A program made the translations under genes and the position numbers. 23,725 nucleotides of DNA from a virus, in IMG/VR virus record IMGVR_UViG_3300025927_000028, positions 1 to 23,725 of that record; one strand, 5' to 3'. Positions 1 to 9,053 of this stretch are shown here, piece by piece (the first letter of the stretch is position 1; each line of letters starts with the position of its first letter). Under the pieces are notes generated by a model. It was given only the letters and a program-made list of their open reading frames with translations. It had not been told where the DNA came from and made no database searches.

Positions 1-946
1 GCGCGTTGAAAGAAGCGTCTGACTCTCCCTCATTCCTTGTCAGCTCCTCTTTACTACCACCATCGACATAACCATCCAAGCGATTCCACCCCGAGTTCGT
101 TCCCGGAACAGCGTCCGGATCCGTGTAATAGTGATCTCTTGGATCCCCGTCTACAAACGCACCAGTCATCAGATTTTCGCTTGACTGGAGGTACGTAGGT
201 TCATCAAGATGTCCAGCCTTCCAACTGAACACTACTCTTGCCGAAATATCCCGTCCGTTGTAGAAGTCGAATCGTAGATCATCGATGTTTGCTACGGTGT
301 CCGTATTGAACGTTCCGTCTGCATCGATGTGAACTTTGCGACCCTTGGTGCCATTGGGACGGATGATGCGAATTCCATACTTACCCGACTGGAGGAATGT
401 TTGCATCTGACTGTAGACATCTCCGTTTTGAACCTTACGCTCAAGATTCGGGCCGTCGCCCGACGGGGGGATCGAGTCTGTTACAATCACATTTGGAAGA
501 AGATTCGCGGCAGGATATGACTTGTCTGTGATGATCCTGTCGTTACCGCTTCCATTACAAATGGCATTCCAGACCCAGGTCTCAACTGCTTGCCTGGTGC
601 TGTACTTCTTTGCCATTGCGTGCTTCTTGCCGTACGGAGCATTAGTCCAGATCCTGCGCATGAGAATCCAGTCTAGAGTCCGTCCTTTGATGACGAGTTC
701 ATCTACGCCATCGTCGTTCTCATCAACCTCGTGCGAGTCCACCCACATGACCTCGTTCGAGTCACGGAGCGTACACATACTACGCTCCGGGAGCAGCTTC
801 TTGACACCGGTAACGTTCTGCGTGTGAATTTCAATCCCGCCAACCGGCTGAAACCTCTCGGTCCAGATCAAAGTGTCAGTCTTCCAGTCAAGCTCGACCA
901 TTTTCCCTATGGAAAAGTCCTTGCGATTCACCGTCACAAGATCCAT
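1..946 (-). CDS. Gp37-like tail tip / baseplate protein (partial, runs off window)
   Basis: Reading down from the ATG at 944-946, the frame stays open for 315 codons to the window edge, so the C-terminus is missing. The start shares one base with the distal-tail stop (TGATG) and has a GGGGTG ribosome site just upstream. The N-terminus (MDLVTVNRKDFSIGKMVELD, then a segment with DTLIWTERFQPVGGIEIH) resembles the Siphovirus ReqiPepy6 Gp37-like family: a short beta-rich lead, 'W..RF...G.FE', then a part with KGRTLDWILMRRIW near residues 88-100. These proteins follow the distal tail protein in actinophages and probably form the tip hub or carry fibres. The position right after tape measure and Dit agrees with a Tal-like hub. 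The family call is from recalled patterns; the role is inferred from family and synteny. Confidence 0.72.
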   Translation of the reverse strand, partial: MDLVTVNRKDFSIGKMVELDWKTDTLIWTERFQPVGGIEIHTQNVTGVKKLLPERSMCTLRDSNEVMWVDSHEVDENDDGVDELVIKGRTLDWILMRRIWTNAPYGKKHAMAKKYSTRQAVETWVWNAICNGSGNDRIITDKSYPAANLLPNVIVTDSIPPSGDGPNLERKVQNGDVYSQMQTFLQSGKYGIRIIRPNGTKGRKVHIDADGTFNTDTVANIDDLRFDFYNGRDISARVVFSWKAGHLDEPTYLQSSENLMTGAFVDGDPRDHYYTDPDAVPGTNSGWNRLDGYVDGGSKEELTRNEGESDASFNA

Positions 947-1848
947 CAGGCACCCCAGTAATGGTGCGTGAAACTCAGCTTGCCCGACCAGTTCCACAGC
1001 GTGGTCTTTGGAGGAACCAAGAAGTGATTATGGCCTGGATGCAACTGAATCCATTCGGAGGTTTCTTTGAGAATGCCAAGCTTGTTTTGCACCTTCTTGC
1101 GATGGGGCTTCACATGAATATACTTCTGCCCCGGAATGGTTGATACAGTCAACAGATCGCCGGAGTGGAAAACCATATCAAATTCCATTCCTACGGCTTG
1201 ATGATCTGCTTGCTTGATGTACCAACTATTCATAGTTCCAGTGAAGTTCACTCCGAATTGGAAACCCGTTTCTGCTGTTCCCAGATTGTAAATATCCGGA
1301 GCGGTCTCGCTGAGATCTGCTGGGTCATACCCAACTGGAGAGTACGCTCTGAACGTGGGGTTCAGACACGTGAATGTGATCTGAACCGCCGGATTCGCAT
1401 CGAAGATTGAGGCTTCAAAGTTAGAAACGTATGCGTACTCGTGACACAGAGGGAAGACCCCCGCGTAGAGCTGAATGTCCACGCGGGGGTCATAACCCGT
1501 ACTGAGCATCGTGTACAGTTCATCGCGAAGCATCTTTGGAGTTTCTCCGGCATCCCAATCAGGATTCAACCCGATCAGAACTACAACTTCGCGATCTTCT
1601 GACGTCTTGCCTTGGAAAACACCCCCGGAGGCAGAACGCGCGATTGCCACATTCTGCGGAGGAGGTTCTAAGCCGTCTACCGACTTGACGTAGTACTTGT
1701 CTTCGTTCTCGGCGAGCAACTGAGGAAATTGCTCATCAAATCCCGGAAGTGCATCAAAGAAATGGGAGCGGAAGGGCAAGGTCAAGTTGTCCAAGCCCAC
1801 AAAATTCACAGATGTGATCTGCGGTGGCTTTGCTGTCAGTACTGTCAC
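946..1848 (-). CDS. Distal tail protein (Dit-like)
   Basis: A 300-residue protein starting at GTG, which overlaps the tape-measure stop as GTGA. Its ribosome site, AAGGAGGTGA, lies inside the last codons of the tape-measure gene, so the two are probably translationally coupled. The N-terminal half (VNFVGLDNLTLPFRS, then a region with REVVVLIGLNPDW and RDELYTMLSTGYDPRVDIQL) has the pattern of siphophage tail-component/Dit proteins, which form the hexameric ring joining the tube to the tip hub. At 300 residues it has room for a C-terminal galectin-like or carbohydrate-binding domain, but I see no motif that proves one. Gene order tape measure, Dit, Gp37-like is the usual siphophage order and is the strongest support. 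Confidence 0.78.
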   Translation of the reverse strand: MTVLTAKPPQITSVNFVGLDNLTLPFRSHFFDALPGFDEQFPQLLAENEDKYYVKSVDGLEPPPQNVAIARSASGGVFQGKTSEDREVVVLIGLNPDWDAGETPKMLRDELYTMLSTGYDPRVDIQLYAGVFPLCHEYAYVSNFEASIFDANPAVQITFTCLNPTFRAYSPVGYDPADLSETAPDIYNLGTAETGFQFGVNFTGTMNSWYIKQADHQAVGMEFDMVFHSGDLLTVSTIPGQKYIHVKPHRKKVQNKLGILKETSEWIQLHPGHNHFLVPPKTTLWNWSGKLSFTHHYWGA

Positions 1849-4800
1849 TTACCCTTCACCTCCTTAAAGAGTGCAATCTGAGATTTGGTTCCCCGATAGG
1901 CCTTCACATGATTGACCGGCTTGGGGCTGTAGATGTTTTGAACGAACTCGTAACTGTCTCCCCCAGAATCTGGGCCTCCGGAGCCATGTCGAGCCATGTG
2001 TTCTGCTGCGATGTCTCGAGCTTGACGACGCGAGAGATCTGCCTTTACAGAATGTCTTCCCATTTTGGCTGAAATCTGCGTTGCATCCTTCTCGAGTTGA
2101 GTTAGATCCAGAACGGGTGTCACCTTTGGTTGAAGATCCATCAAATCACTAGAAGCATTCCTAGAATTCTTGAATGTCATCTTCAAAGCTTCAAGACTCT
2201 TATCAGCCAGATCTTGAGCTGACTTTTCAGCCATATGTGCCTTTGCGTTGATACCTACAGCAGCACCCTCGCTGAAATACCCTCCCAGTTCTTGCGTTAC
2301 CTTGGAGGGAGACAGAATCTTCCACGCCTTACCTAGAGCATCCTTAGCCTTATCAGCAAGACCCTTAGCTGCATTACCAATGTCGCTAAGAGCATCTGGA
2401 CTGATAAGCCCCTTGACCAATCCCTTCACCAGATCGACGGCGATTGCCTTGCCTTCTTCGATGATGGGTTGTTCATACTTGAGGATGGCCTTATGAATGC
2501 CATGCAAGAAGTCAAGAATTGCCTTGCCTGTGGCATCGGCGATCTTGACCGCGTTCTTGGAAAGCCCCTTAATGACTCCGATGATCAAATCGGTTCCTGC
2601 TTTGATCATCTTGGGAATGCCGTTGGACATGGCCCTGAGCATCCCAACAATGAACTTGATCATAGCTTTAGCTGCTGCTACTTGGTTTGCTACAATCGTG
2701 TTCAGAATCACTCGAACGAGCTTCTGAATCAATGCACCGACCTTTGGTAGCACATTGGTCAGAGCCTGAAGAAGAATTTCCAACAGCTTTCCAATAGCCT
2801 TCGTCAAAGGACCAGCAGCCTTCACTAGTCCCGTGAAGAACGAAACAACCATCTCACCCATTGCTTCGCCGAGCTTCGGAAGGAATGCCAGCAACTGATC
2901 TGCGCCGTCGACAAGTGCCTGGAATGCCGCAGGACCGACAACAGCAAGAATTCCCATTGCCGCAGCGAACATAAAGACGCCTGCGCCAGCCAAGAACAAC
3001 GCTCCACCAACCGACAACAAAGCAACACCCAAAGCCAGAATCAACGGACTTAGCGACGAAAGAGCTGCCGCTGTTCCTGCAATGAGAAGAATGGCTGCAA
3101 CAATGGCAACCATCCCCTTGAAGATGTCTCCTCCTGGAATTTTAGCCAGAATGTCGAGCGACTTAGCCAAGATGAAGATTGCTGCTGCCATAATGATGAA
3201 TCCTGCGGCACTAGCGGGATTTGAAACTTCAGCTAGACCAGCCATAGACACCATCAGAATGTCCAACATCAGAACCATTGCAAGAAGCTTCTTACCGTCA
3301 ATTGACGAAAGCAAGATCAGAGCATCAGTAATCACCTTCAAAGCTTCTGAAATGATCACCATACCTATGGCACCACTAATGGCTCTCTTCCCTTGGAAGA
3401 TTTGCATAGCAGCACCGATAGCCAGAATCACCAAAGCGGCTTTGCCTCCACCGTTAGTGATAGTGCTAATATCCAAGCTTTCGTAGAGTTTCATCACACC
3501 CACAAACGCTGTTAGCGCAGCAGATAGAATCAACAATGCGGTAGCAGTAGCCAAGATGGTTCCTCCACCGCCCGTTTTTCCAAGAATGGCGGTTGCCGCT
3601 ACAATGCCTGCTACAATGGCACCAACACCCTCCAAACCCTGTTGCATGGTTTTGGGATCGAGCTTGCCCATGATAGCCACAGCACCTGACAGAATCAGAA
3701 CTGCGGTCGAGAAAGCTACCATAGCACCACTCAACGCAACTATCTGGCCAGTCTGCTTAGCCATAGTTTTGGCGTCAGGCATCTTCTTACCACCGCCAGC
3801 GGTCAACAAACGCATTGAACCAACTAGGGTCACCATCAAGCCACCGATAGCAGCAAGAGCTGTTGTAAGCTTCTTAGTGTCGACACTTGCCAACAGAACT
3901 GCTGAACCAGCAAGCACAGCTACAGCGATAGCGATGTTCATGAGAGCCTTTGCACGGATCTCGTTCTGCATCGACTTCAGGTTGTTCTTGAATTGATCGA
4001 GAACACCACTTGCGCTACCAAAGACCGCCGACAAGTTGTTTGTCAAATTACCAAACGTATCGACAAACCGCTTGAACATCAACACAAGACCTAGGAACAG
4101 TCCCGAATTGATAGTGTCCAGAACATCGCTGTAGCTGATGTTCTCCACAGCCCACTTCATAGCCTGCCCAAGACCAATGAAAATCTTCTGCATGACCTTG
4201 ATCAGACCTTGCGCCGCTGAGGTGAGACCCTCCGCGATGCCCTGAATGATGTTCACGCCGATCGGGACCATTGTGGATGCAGGAGAGTGAATACCCAACG
4301 CGTCCTTGATCCACGTAATCCAGCTGTTAGCCAGATCCACCGCAGCTTTCTCGAGTTGTTGTGCGTCGAGACCGTAGATCCAACCATCAATCAGATTTCC
4401 AGCAATCGAAGCACCTTGGTTGAACTGATCTCCGATCACAGACCCAAGCTTCTTGAATATATCAAGAAGGGGCGCCATAGCCTTGATGAGACCAGTGATG
4501 GGCACCTTGAGTTTGTTGATCAAAAGACCGAACGTCGTGAATCGAACGTTCATATCGCCCATGGGACTTGTCAGTTTGACAAGCCATCCAGTGAACGTGG
4601 CCAGGAAAGAAGTGAACTTAGCCAGACCAGATCCAGCCTTGCCCGTACTCGGCAGAAGCATCTGGAACAAGGAGATAACCGGGTGAATCAAGTTACCCAG
4701 GATCTTGAAGATGTTGCCGACAGTCGCCCAGAGATCTTCGAAACCTCCGAGCTTTCTCCAACCAACAAGCATCTTGTCGATAGAACCGAAGACCTTACCC

Positions 4801-5903
4801 ACACCACCGGTGATGGTATTTGTAACTCCGGTCCAAAGCTTTGTCGCCTCCTTGAAGTTACCAAACAGATCCTGGAAGATCTTTGACCAACCAGAACCGA
4901 TAGATTCCTTCACAACATCGATCATCTGCGTGAAAGTCTTGACCTTCGTAGCAGAGTCGATTGCAGCAGACGAAAGCTTGTTCAGATCCTTAGCGGCTTG
5001 CAGAGAATATCCCATCCCCTGAAGCTGCTTGACCGAGAAGGCGACAGTCTTACCTGCCTTGTTGGTCTGACCCGCCATGACCTTCATCGTCTTTGTGAAG
5101 GTTTCGGCATTCAACCAACCCGCTTGAAGAGAGTCTCTGAAGCTGCCCTGATCCTGGATCGCTGCTTCCATAGCAGCACCGTGATCGCCCAAAGTCTTGT
5201 TAGTAGCCATAAGGGCTTCTCGGATGTTCTTGCCGCCCATTCCCGCGTTCGCCAGAGAGTTCCAGTCCATTAGACGGATAGTACCCGTCGAAAGCGCCTG
5301 GCTCATTTGGTACATGGCCGTATTCAGTTGGTCAACGCTTGAACCCGATAGAGCGGCCGAGTTAGCCATACCCTTGATCGCATCTGTTGCGTTAGGAAGA
5401 TTCACACCAGCAGCAGTGAATTTACCGATGCTATCGGCCATCTGACCGAAGTTGTAGATCGTCTGGTCCGAGTAATGGTTCAGATCGCCCAGGTACTGTC
5501 CAACAATCTTGACGCTCTTGCCGGTATTGGCCATGATCGTTTGAGTCGAGTTCAGGTTCTTCTCGTACTCTTGGAAACCTTGAGTAATCGGATCGATAGT
5601 GAAGCTCTTCGCGAGCTGGATACCCGAATCCACTACCTTGTTGGTGATGTTTGAGATGGCCGTAATAGCAACCGTTGTTAGACCCAACCACATCTTAGAG
5701 ACGCCCTGGATCGAATTGGCCATGGGGTTCAGGTTGAAACCTTGGGCTGCCTTGTTTACATCTGCCAGACCTTTACCGGCGTCGGGAAAGGCAAGCGAAG
5801 ACTTCAGCTTGTCCATAGTTCCCAGAGAAGTGGCGACACCGGATTCGAACTGCTTGTTGTCGAACTTCATTGAGACGATGTTGTCTTCAATGTTGTTGCT
5901 CAT
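1845..5903 (-). CDS. Tail tape measure protein
   Basis: A 1352-residue protein, the longest gene in the window. I chose ATG 5903 (MSNNIEDN) over a GTG seven codons earlier, because the GGAGG lies inside that longer reading, 10 nt before the ATG, and the ATG overlaps the previous stop as ATGA. Residues about 95-270 match the conserved tape-measure domain (FTIDPITQGFQEYEKNLNST; LMDWNSLANAGMGGKNIREA at about 211-230). The middle holds a series of long hydrophobic Ala/Gly/Ile/Leu segments. Two 'SPS' modules typical of tape measures are seen: GIHSPASTMVPIGVNIIQG in the middle and ILSPSKVTQELGGYF near the C-terminus. Tape measures set tail length and help DNA entry; at the usual 0.15 nm per residue this predicts a tail of about 200 nm. 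Confidence 0.95.
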   Translation of the reverse strand: MSNNIEDNIVSMKFDNKQFESGVATSLGTMDKLKSSLAFPDAGKGLADVNKAAQGFNLNPMANSIQGVSKMWLGLTTVAITAISNITNKVVDSGIQLAKSFTIDPITQGFQEYEKNLNSTQTIMANTGKSVKIVGQYLGDLNHYSDQTIYNFGQMADSIGKFTAAGVNLPNATDAIKGMANSAALSGSSVDQLNTAMYQMSQALSTGTIRLMDWNSLANAGMGGKNIREALMATNKTLGDHGAAMEAAIQDQGSFRDSLQAGWLNAETFTKTMKVMAGQTNKAGKTVAFSVKQLQGMGYSLQAAKDLNKLSSAAIDSATKVKTFTQMIDVVKESIGSGWSKIFQDLFGNFKEATKLWTGVTNTITGGVGKVFGSIDKMLVGWRKLGGFEDLWATVGNIFKILGNLIHPVISLFQMLLPSTGKAGSGLAKFTSFLATFTGWLVKLTSPMGDMNVRFTTFGLLINKLKVPITGLIKAMAPLLDIFKKLGSVIGDQFNQGASIAGNLIDGWIYGLDAQQLEKAAVDLANSWITWIKDALGIHSPASTMVPIGVNIIQGIAEGLTSAAQGLIKVMQKIFIGLGQAMKWAVENISYSDVLDTINSGLFLGLVLMFKRFVDTFGNLTNNLSAVFGSASGVLDQFKNNLKSMQNEIRAKALMNIAIAVAVLAGSAVLLASVDTKKLTTALAAIGGLMVTLVGSMRLLTAGGGKKMPDAKTMAKQTGQIVALSGAMVAFSTAVLILSGAVAIMGKLDPKTMQQGLEGVGAIVAGIVAATAILGKTGGGGTILATATALLILSAALTAFVGVMKLYESLDISTITNGGGKAALVILAIGAAMQIFQGKRAISGAIGMVIISEALKVITDALILLSSIDGKKLLAMVLMLDILMVSMAGLAEVSNPASAAGFIIMAAAIFILAKSLDILAKIPGGDIFKGMVAIVAAILLIAGTAAALSSLSPLILALGVALLSVGGALFLAGAGVFMFAAAMGILAVVGPAAFQALVDGADQLLAFLPKLGEAMGEMVVSFFTGLVKAAGPLTKAIGKLLEILLQALTNVLPKVGALIQKLVRVILNTIVANQVAAAKAMIKFIVGMLRAMSNGIPKMIKAGTDLIIGVIKGLSKNAVKIADATGKAILDFLHGIHKAILKYEQPIIEEGKAIAVDLVKGLVKGLISPDALSDIGNAAKGLADKAKDALGKAWKILSPSKVTQELGGYFSEGAAVGINAKAHMAEKSAQDLADKSLEALKMTFKNSRNASSDLMDLQPKVTPVLDLTQLEKDATQISAKMGRHSVKADLSRRQARDIAAEHMARHGSGGPDSGGDSYEFVQNIYSPKPVNHVKAYRGTKSQIALFKEVKGK

Positions 5904-6289
5904 ACCGATGACACCTCCTTCCACACATCTTCTTTGATCTGGTCAAATATCCCTTTGAGTGCGGGGTTGATAAAATCTCTTCCGATCACATAACCGCCAT
6001 TTCTAGTAGCGTGACCGTACTGAATGAGAATCACTACTGGAGTTCCTCCAACCATGTTGCTGTTGTGGAAATCTATCCAGTATTGACCGTCTTTTGCGCC
6101 TACTGTGTAGTACCAAGAAGCTCTTGTAAGTCCAGTATCCGTAGGTGTAGCCGCTTGAAGTGTTGCTACACCAGCAGAACCGTGTTTGTTGAGAACCGTT
6201 AGAATATGGTTCCCTTTCAACTTCTGTAGGTAGGCTGTGGTCTTATTGAAGTGTCCGGTCGTGCTAAACGTGATCGGTCCTCTAGCCAC
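5900..6289 (-). CDS. HK97 gp10-like tail component
   Basis: A 129-residue protein starting at GTG, with GGAGGTAGGCT just upstream. The C-terminal half (IDFHNSNMVGGTPVVILIQY, then GHATRNGGYVIGRDFINPAL) is a strongly conserved pattern in siphophage proteins annotated as HK97 gp10-family or minor tail proteins. HK97 gp10-type proteins act at the neck or during tail completion. Here the gene lies directly before the tape measure (4-nt overlap), not next to the tail terminator, so its exact role could differ. Family similarity is recalled, not searched. Confidence 0.68.
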   Translation of the reverse strand: MARGPITFSTTGHFNKTTAYLQKLKGNHILTVLNKHGSAGVATLQAATPTDTGLTRASWYYTVGAKDGQYWIDFHNSNMVGGTPVVILIQYGHATRNGGYVIGRDFINPALKGIFDQIKEDVWKEVSSV

Positions 6290-6302
6290 AGCCTACCTCC
6301 CT

Positions 6303-6599
6303 TCATTCTAGATCCTTTTCTAGCTTGTCTGGGTTGAAAACTCCCTTGATTGTCCACAGTAGGATGAACACCACAAGGAAAATCGCCCCACTTGGTCGAG
6401 CATGGCGATACCAAAGCTCGATGTTGCCTTCAGCCGCAGCAACCGTCCACAAGAACAGAACGAGCCAAATATCCCGAGTCTTACTCGTCCACCGATGTTT
6501 TCTGTCTCTCCTAACGATCCACAAACTCCACATAGCGAGGAAACTGAGAAAAATCACCAAGAGGCGGAAGAGTTGACCGAATGAAAACGGATCATCCAT
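6303..6599 (-). CDS. Small membrane protein, function unknown (holin-like candidate)
   Basis: A 98-residue protein starting at ATG 6599, five bases after AAGGAG; an in-frame TTG one codon earlier is less likely. It shows three hydrophobic segments: about residues 9-28 (LFRLLVIFLSFLAMWSLWIV), 44-60 (DIWLVLFLWTVAAAEGN) and 70-90 (PSGAIFLVVFILLWTIKGVF). The first two are separated by a basic stretch (RRDRKHRWTSKTR), and the C-terminus is charged. Size and three segments would fit a class I holin, but the place, between virion genes and far from the lysin-like gene, is unusual. It could also be a virion-associated or superinfection-exclusion membrane protein. I do not recognise the family. Confidence 0.7.
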   Translation of the reverse strand: MDDPFSFGQLFRLLVIFLSFLAMWSLWIVRRDRKHRWTSKTRDIWLVLFLWTVAAAEGNIELWYRHARPSGAIFLVVFILLWTIKGVFNPDKLEKDLE

Positions 6600-6611
6600 C
6601 AATTCTCCTTA

Positions 6612-7274
6612 TCAAATCGGATCGTAAACGAACCGAAGTCCCATACCATTCAGAACAATCGCTCTGGGTTCAGCAGGATATGGGGGCGAAGGAATCACAG
6701 CAAACCATTTAGTTATTCGCCATTGAGAAGCGAAATGATCGTTATCAAGACTGAAAGGTTCTCCACATTCAATCCAATCCGCCGGTTCAGACGTCGGGAA
6801 ATCATCAAAGACTCTGCTCGTCCCACTATGCACGTCTGCGAAATACGGAGATTTCGTAGGAGCCGGTAGATAACCCCAACTCGAAGTGTCTTCTGTGATG
6901 ACATCTGGAGCCCCGCCAGTCATATGAGCCTTCAGAATGAATCGAATTTCAGTCAAGGCGTATCCATCCGGCGTATCAGGAACGAAACCGTCTGAACCGC
7001 CGATCGTTATTCCGTCCCAATCGACAGGATTAATAACGGTTCCACCAAGATGTGTATACGTCGGATCGCTCCACCGATTGTATTCCATTGTCTCAGGCCA
7101 AGAAGCCGGATAGTCATGAAATTCGTCGGTAGAAGAACCATCCTCTTCCGTTCTTTGAACACGACCCCTTGTGAGAGGAACATCGATAAACAAAGTCGTA
7201 GCAGGAGGTTCTTCATCGTGGCAATGCACCTGGATCTTCGCGTTGTCAATGACAACCTCAAATGTATTAGCCAA
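6612..7274 (-). CDS. Hypothetical virion protein, tail region
   Basis: A 220-residue protein of unknown family. The start is TTG at 7274, preceded by GGGGTGAG; the next in-frame ATG would lose about 60 residues of good coding sequence, so TTG is preferred. It overlaps the stop of the preceding tube-like gene by 8 nt, suggesting coupled translation. The sequence is rich in Asp, Pro, Thr and aromatic residues, has no membrane segment or signal peptide, and looks beta-rich (for example FEVVIDNAKIQVHCH at the N-terminus and IVLNGMGLRFVYDPI at the end). Between tube-like protein and tape measure it is probably a minor tail protein. No catalytic motif is visible. Confidence 0.65.
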   Translation of the reverse strand: MANTFEVVIDNAKIQVHCHDEEPPATTLFIDVPLTRGRVQRTEEDGSSTDEFHDYPASWPETMEYNRWSDPTYTHLGGTVINPVDWDGITIGGSDGFVPDTPDGYALTEIRFILKAHMTGGAPDVITEDTSSWGYLPAPTKSPYFADVHSGTSRVFDDFPTSEPADWIECGEPFSLDNDHFASQWRITKWFAVIPSPPYPAEPRAIVLNGMGLRFVYDPI

Positions 7275-9042
7275 AGCTCACCCCATAGAATCCAGCGTGG
7301 AAGGTCACTTGACACAAGGGATCCTTGCCACTCGAATCGATGACTTGAGTCATCAACGACAACGACGCATTGTTCCTTGCAACCAATTTGAATGTGGTAC
7401 TTTCCCACCCAACATCGAGTTGAGCACGATACCAAACATTGGTTTCCAGAATGTAGCTATTTGTAGGAGAAACAGTCGGAGGTTCATAAACAGACAGGAT
7501 CGGATTTCCATCGACATCCAATTCGAGTCGAATAAGAGCCGGTCCACCGTCTTCAGAATCCTCATACGACATGATGTCTACTACATCGCCACCAGAAGCA
7601 GGATCGTATGTGATTTCCTTCAATTCGAAATCGACATACGACGTATGTGCTGCTCGCATAGGTGAACTTGCGTCGTTGATCAACAATTCAGTACTGCCTT
7701 GAGTTTCTTGATCGACTGGTCTCAAGTACAGACCCTGATCCGTGCCGTTCAGCATTACGACAGATGCTTCGTATACCCGAACTTCCGGAGTTGTGTTTGT
7801 GTTGTTGTTAGTAACACCAACAACATTCAAATATGCCCCAGCCTCAAGAGCTTCGATAACGTCCGCGATCGTCGTGTCGACCCATGCATTCATAGCTAAC
7901 GGCACAACGTAATCAACGGGATTACCGTCGACATCAGACAATGCGAAGCCCATTCCTTCATCTTCTCCATCAGAGAAACCACCAATGTTGATGTCTCCTG
8001 TGGCATCAGTGGAAATATGAACTTGCGCATCTGCGTCTAGGTTGTCTGGATCATCCGGATTCACACCGCCAGTGATGGACATGCGAATATGGAGTTCTAG
8101 AGTGCAACCTTCAACATAACCTACCAGCGGTGGGAGCGCGACGGTGTAACCCAGGTCGCCATCAGCCGAAGTGATGTAGGTCGCGTCGTCGCCATCAGCG
8201 AGAATATCGCCGGTGCCGACCTCTGATGCAGCCGAATCATTGGCGGCATATGCTCCCACCGCTGGAAGCACTGTGATGTCCAAACCGTTGTTGATCAGAC
8301 CGTTGTCTGTGATTTGAGTGTCGAGAATTGCGTCAACCACTACGTCATCGACAACAACCTGTCCCGGAATGAAGCTCTCAAAATCTTCAATAAGCTTTGC
8401 GCAACCAAGATCAGGATCTGTTGATCCTCCACCACCGCCTCCTCCTGGAGGAAGTCCCAGTCCCGAAAGTTCCCAACACTTGGGGAGATCTCCCGCATAA
8501 AGACGAGCTTCGAGAGCGGAAAGATCTCCTTCTCGAGAGTCATATGTGAAATATGAATCTCTTCCACAAGCAGGCGTTGTTGTAATAACGAACGATCGAA
8601 GATCTGGTGTGGTGTTGTCTGAAATCGTTTGATAACTACGTGCAGAAGGCTGAACAAGACAATTGTAAGCGATGTGAATCTTATAGCCAACCGACTGACC
8701 AGAGTCACTACCAATTTCAGTACGCCAAGCCATGTGGAACTTGTCCCGCTTGTTGAAGTGTGTTTTCAAACCGTTTTGGATGCTCTTAACTCCCTCGCAA
8801 GCTTCAAATTCACGAGGAGTAGAAAGTGCCTGAACCGTCCCTTGAAAGTCCTCGGCAAGTACACGATCCATGTACTTGATACCGTCGAAGAAGTAGTGTT
8901 CGGATTCCCCGCCTGAAGGATCTATAGATACTGAAACCAATCCATTCCACGGAACGCCTGTCGAACCATCGATCGGAAAGAAGATGGCCTTAGAGACACC
9001 GGTTTCGTAGTAACGAGTCCCTACTTCGTCCCAAACCAACAT
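7267..9042 (-). CDS. Second tail-tube-like protein fused to large beta-rich C-terminal domains
   Basis: A 591-residue protein starting at ATG 9042 behind GAGGAGG. Residues 1 to about 190 are clearly related to the tail tube protein two genes upstream: WDEVGTRYYETG versus WDAAGTRKYETG, then PWNGL versus GWNGL, FQGTVQALSTPREFEACEG versus FGGTVEAYMCPDEFLECDG, and matching YRT/WRT...SxxGxKxHxxY segments. A run of seven glycines (residues 200-206) separates this from about 380 further residues. That part begins GCAKLIEDFESFIPGQVV, has an Asp-rich beta region (NPDDPDNLDADAQVHIS) and ends in a lectin-like sandwich (VWYRAQLDVGWESTTFKLVA). The N-terminal half could occupy a ring of the tube and the C-terminal half project outward, perhaps binding host surface sugars; this role is inferred. 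Confidence 0.85.
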   Translation of the reverse strand: MLVWDEVGTRYYETGVSKAIFFPIDGSTGVPWNGLVSVSIDPSGGESEHYFFDGIKYMDRVLAEDFQGTVQALSTPREFEACEGVKSIQNGLKTHFNKRDKFHMAWRTEIGSDSGQSVGYKIHIAYNCLVQPSARSYQTISDNTTPDLRSFVITTTPACGRDSYFTYDSREGDLSALEARLYAGDLPKCWELSGLGLPPGGGGGGGSTDPDLGCAKLIEDFESFIPGQVVVDDVVVDAILDTQITDNGLINNGLDITVLPAVGAYAANDSAASEVGTGDILADGDDATYITSADGDLGYTVALPPLVGYVEGCTLELHIRMSITGGVNPDDPDNLDADAQVHISTDATGDINIGGFSDGEDEGMGFALSDVDGNPVDYVVPLAMNAWVDTTIADVIEALEAGAYLNVVGVTNNNTNTTPEVRVYEASVVMLNGTDQGLYLRPVDQETQGSTELLINDASSPMRAAHTSYVDFELKEITYDPASGGDVVDIMSYEDSEDGGPALIRLELDVDGNPILSVYEPPTVSPTNSYILETNVWYRAQLDVGWESTTFKLVARNNASLSLMTQVIDSSGKDPLCQVTFHAGFYGVSFG

Positions 9043-9053
9043 GATGCCTCCTC

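Noticed and set aside
4287-4886. Plus-strand frame of 199 codons inside the tape-measure region
   Set aside because: It is antisense to an excellent tape-measure reading frame and shows no family pattern or ribosome site; the same holds for plus-strand frames at 3082-3486, 3556-3996, 14317-15225 and 21437-22012.
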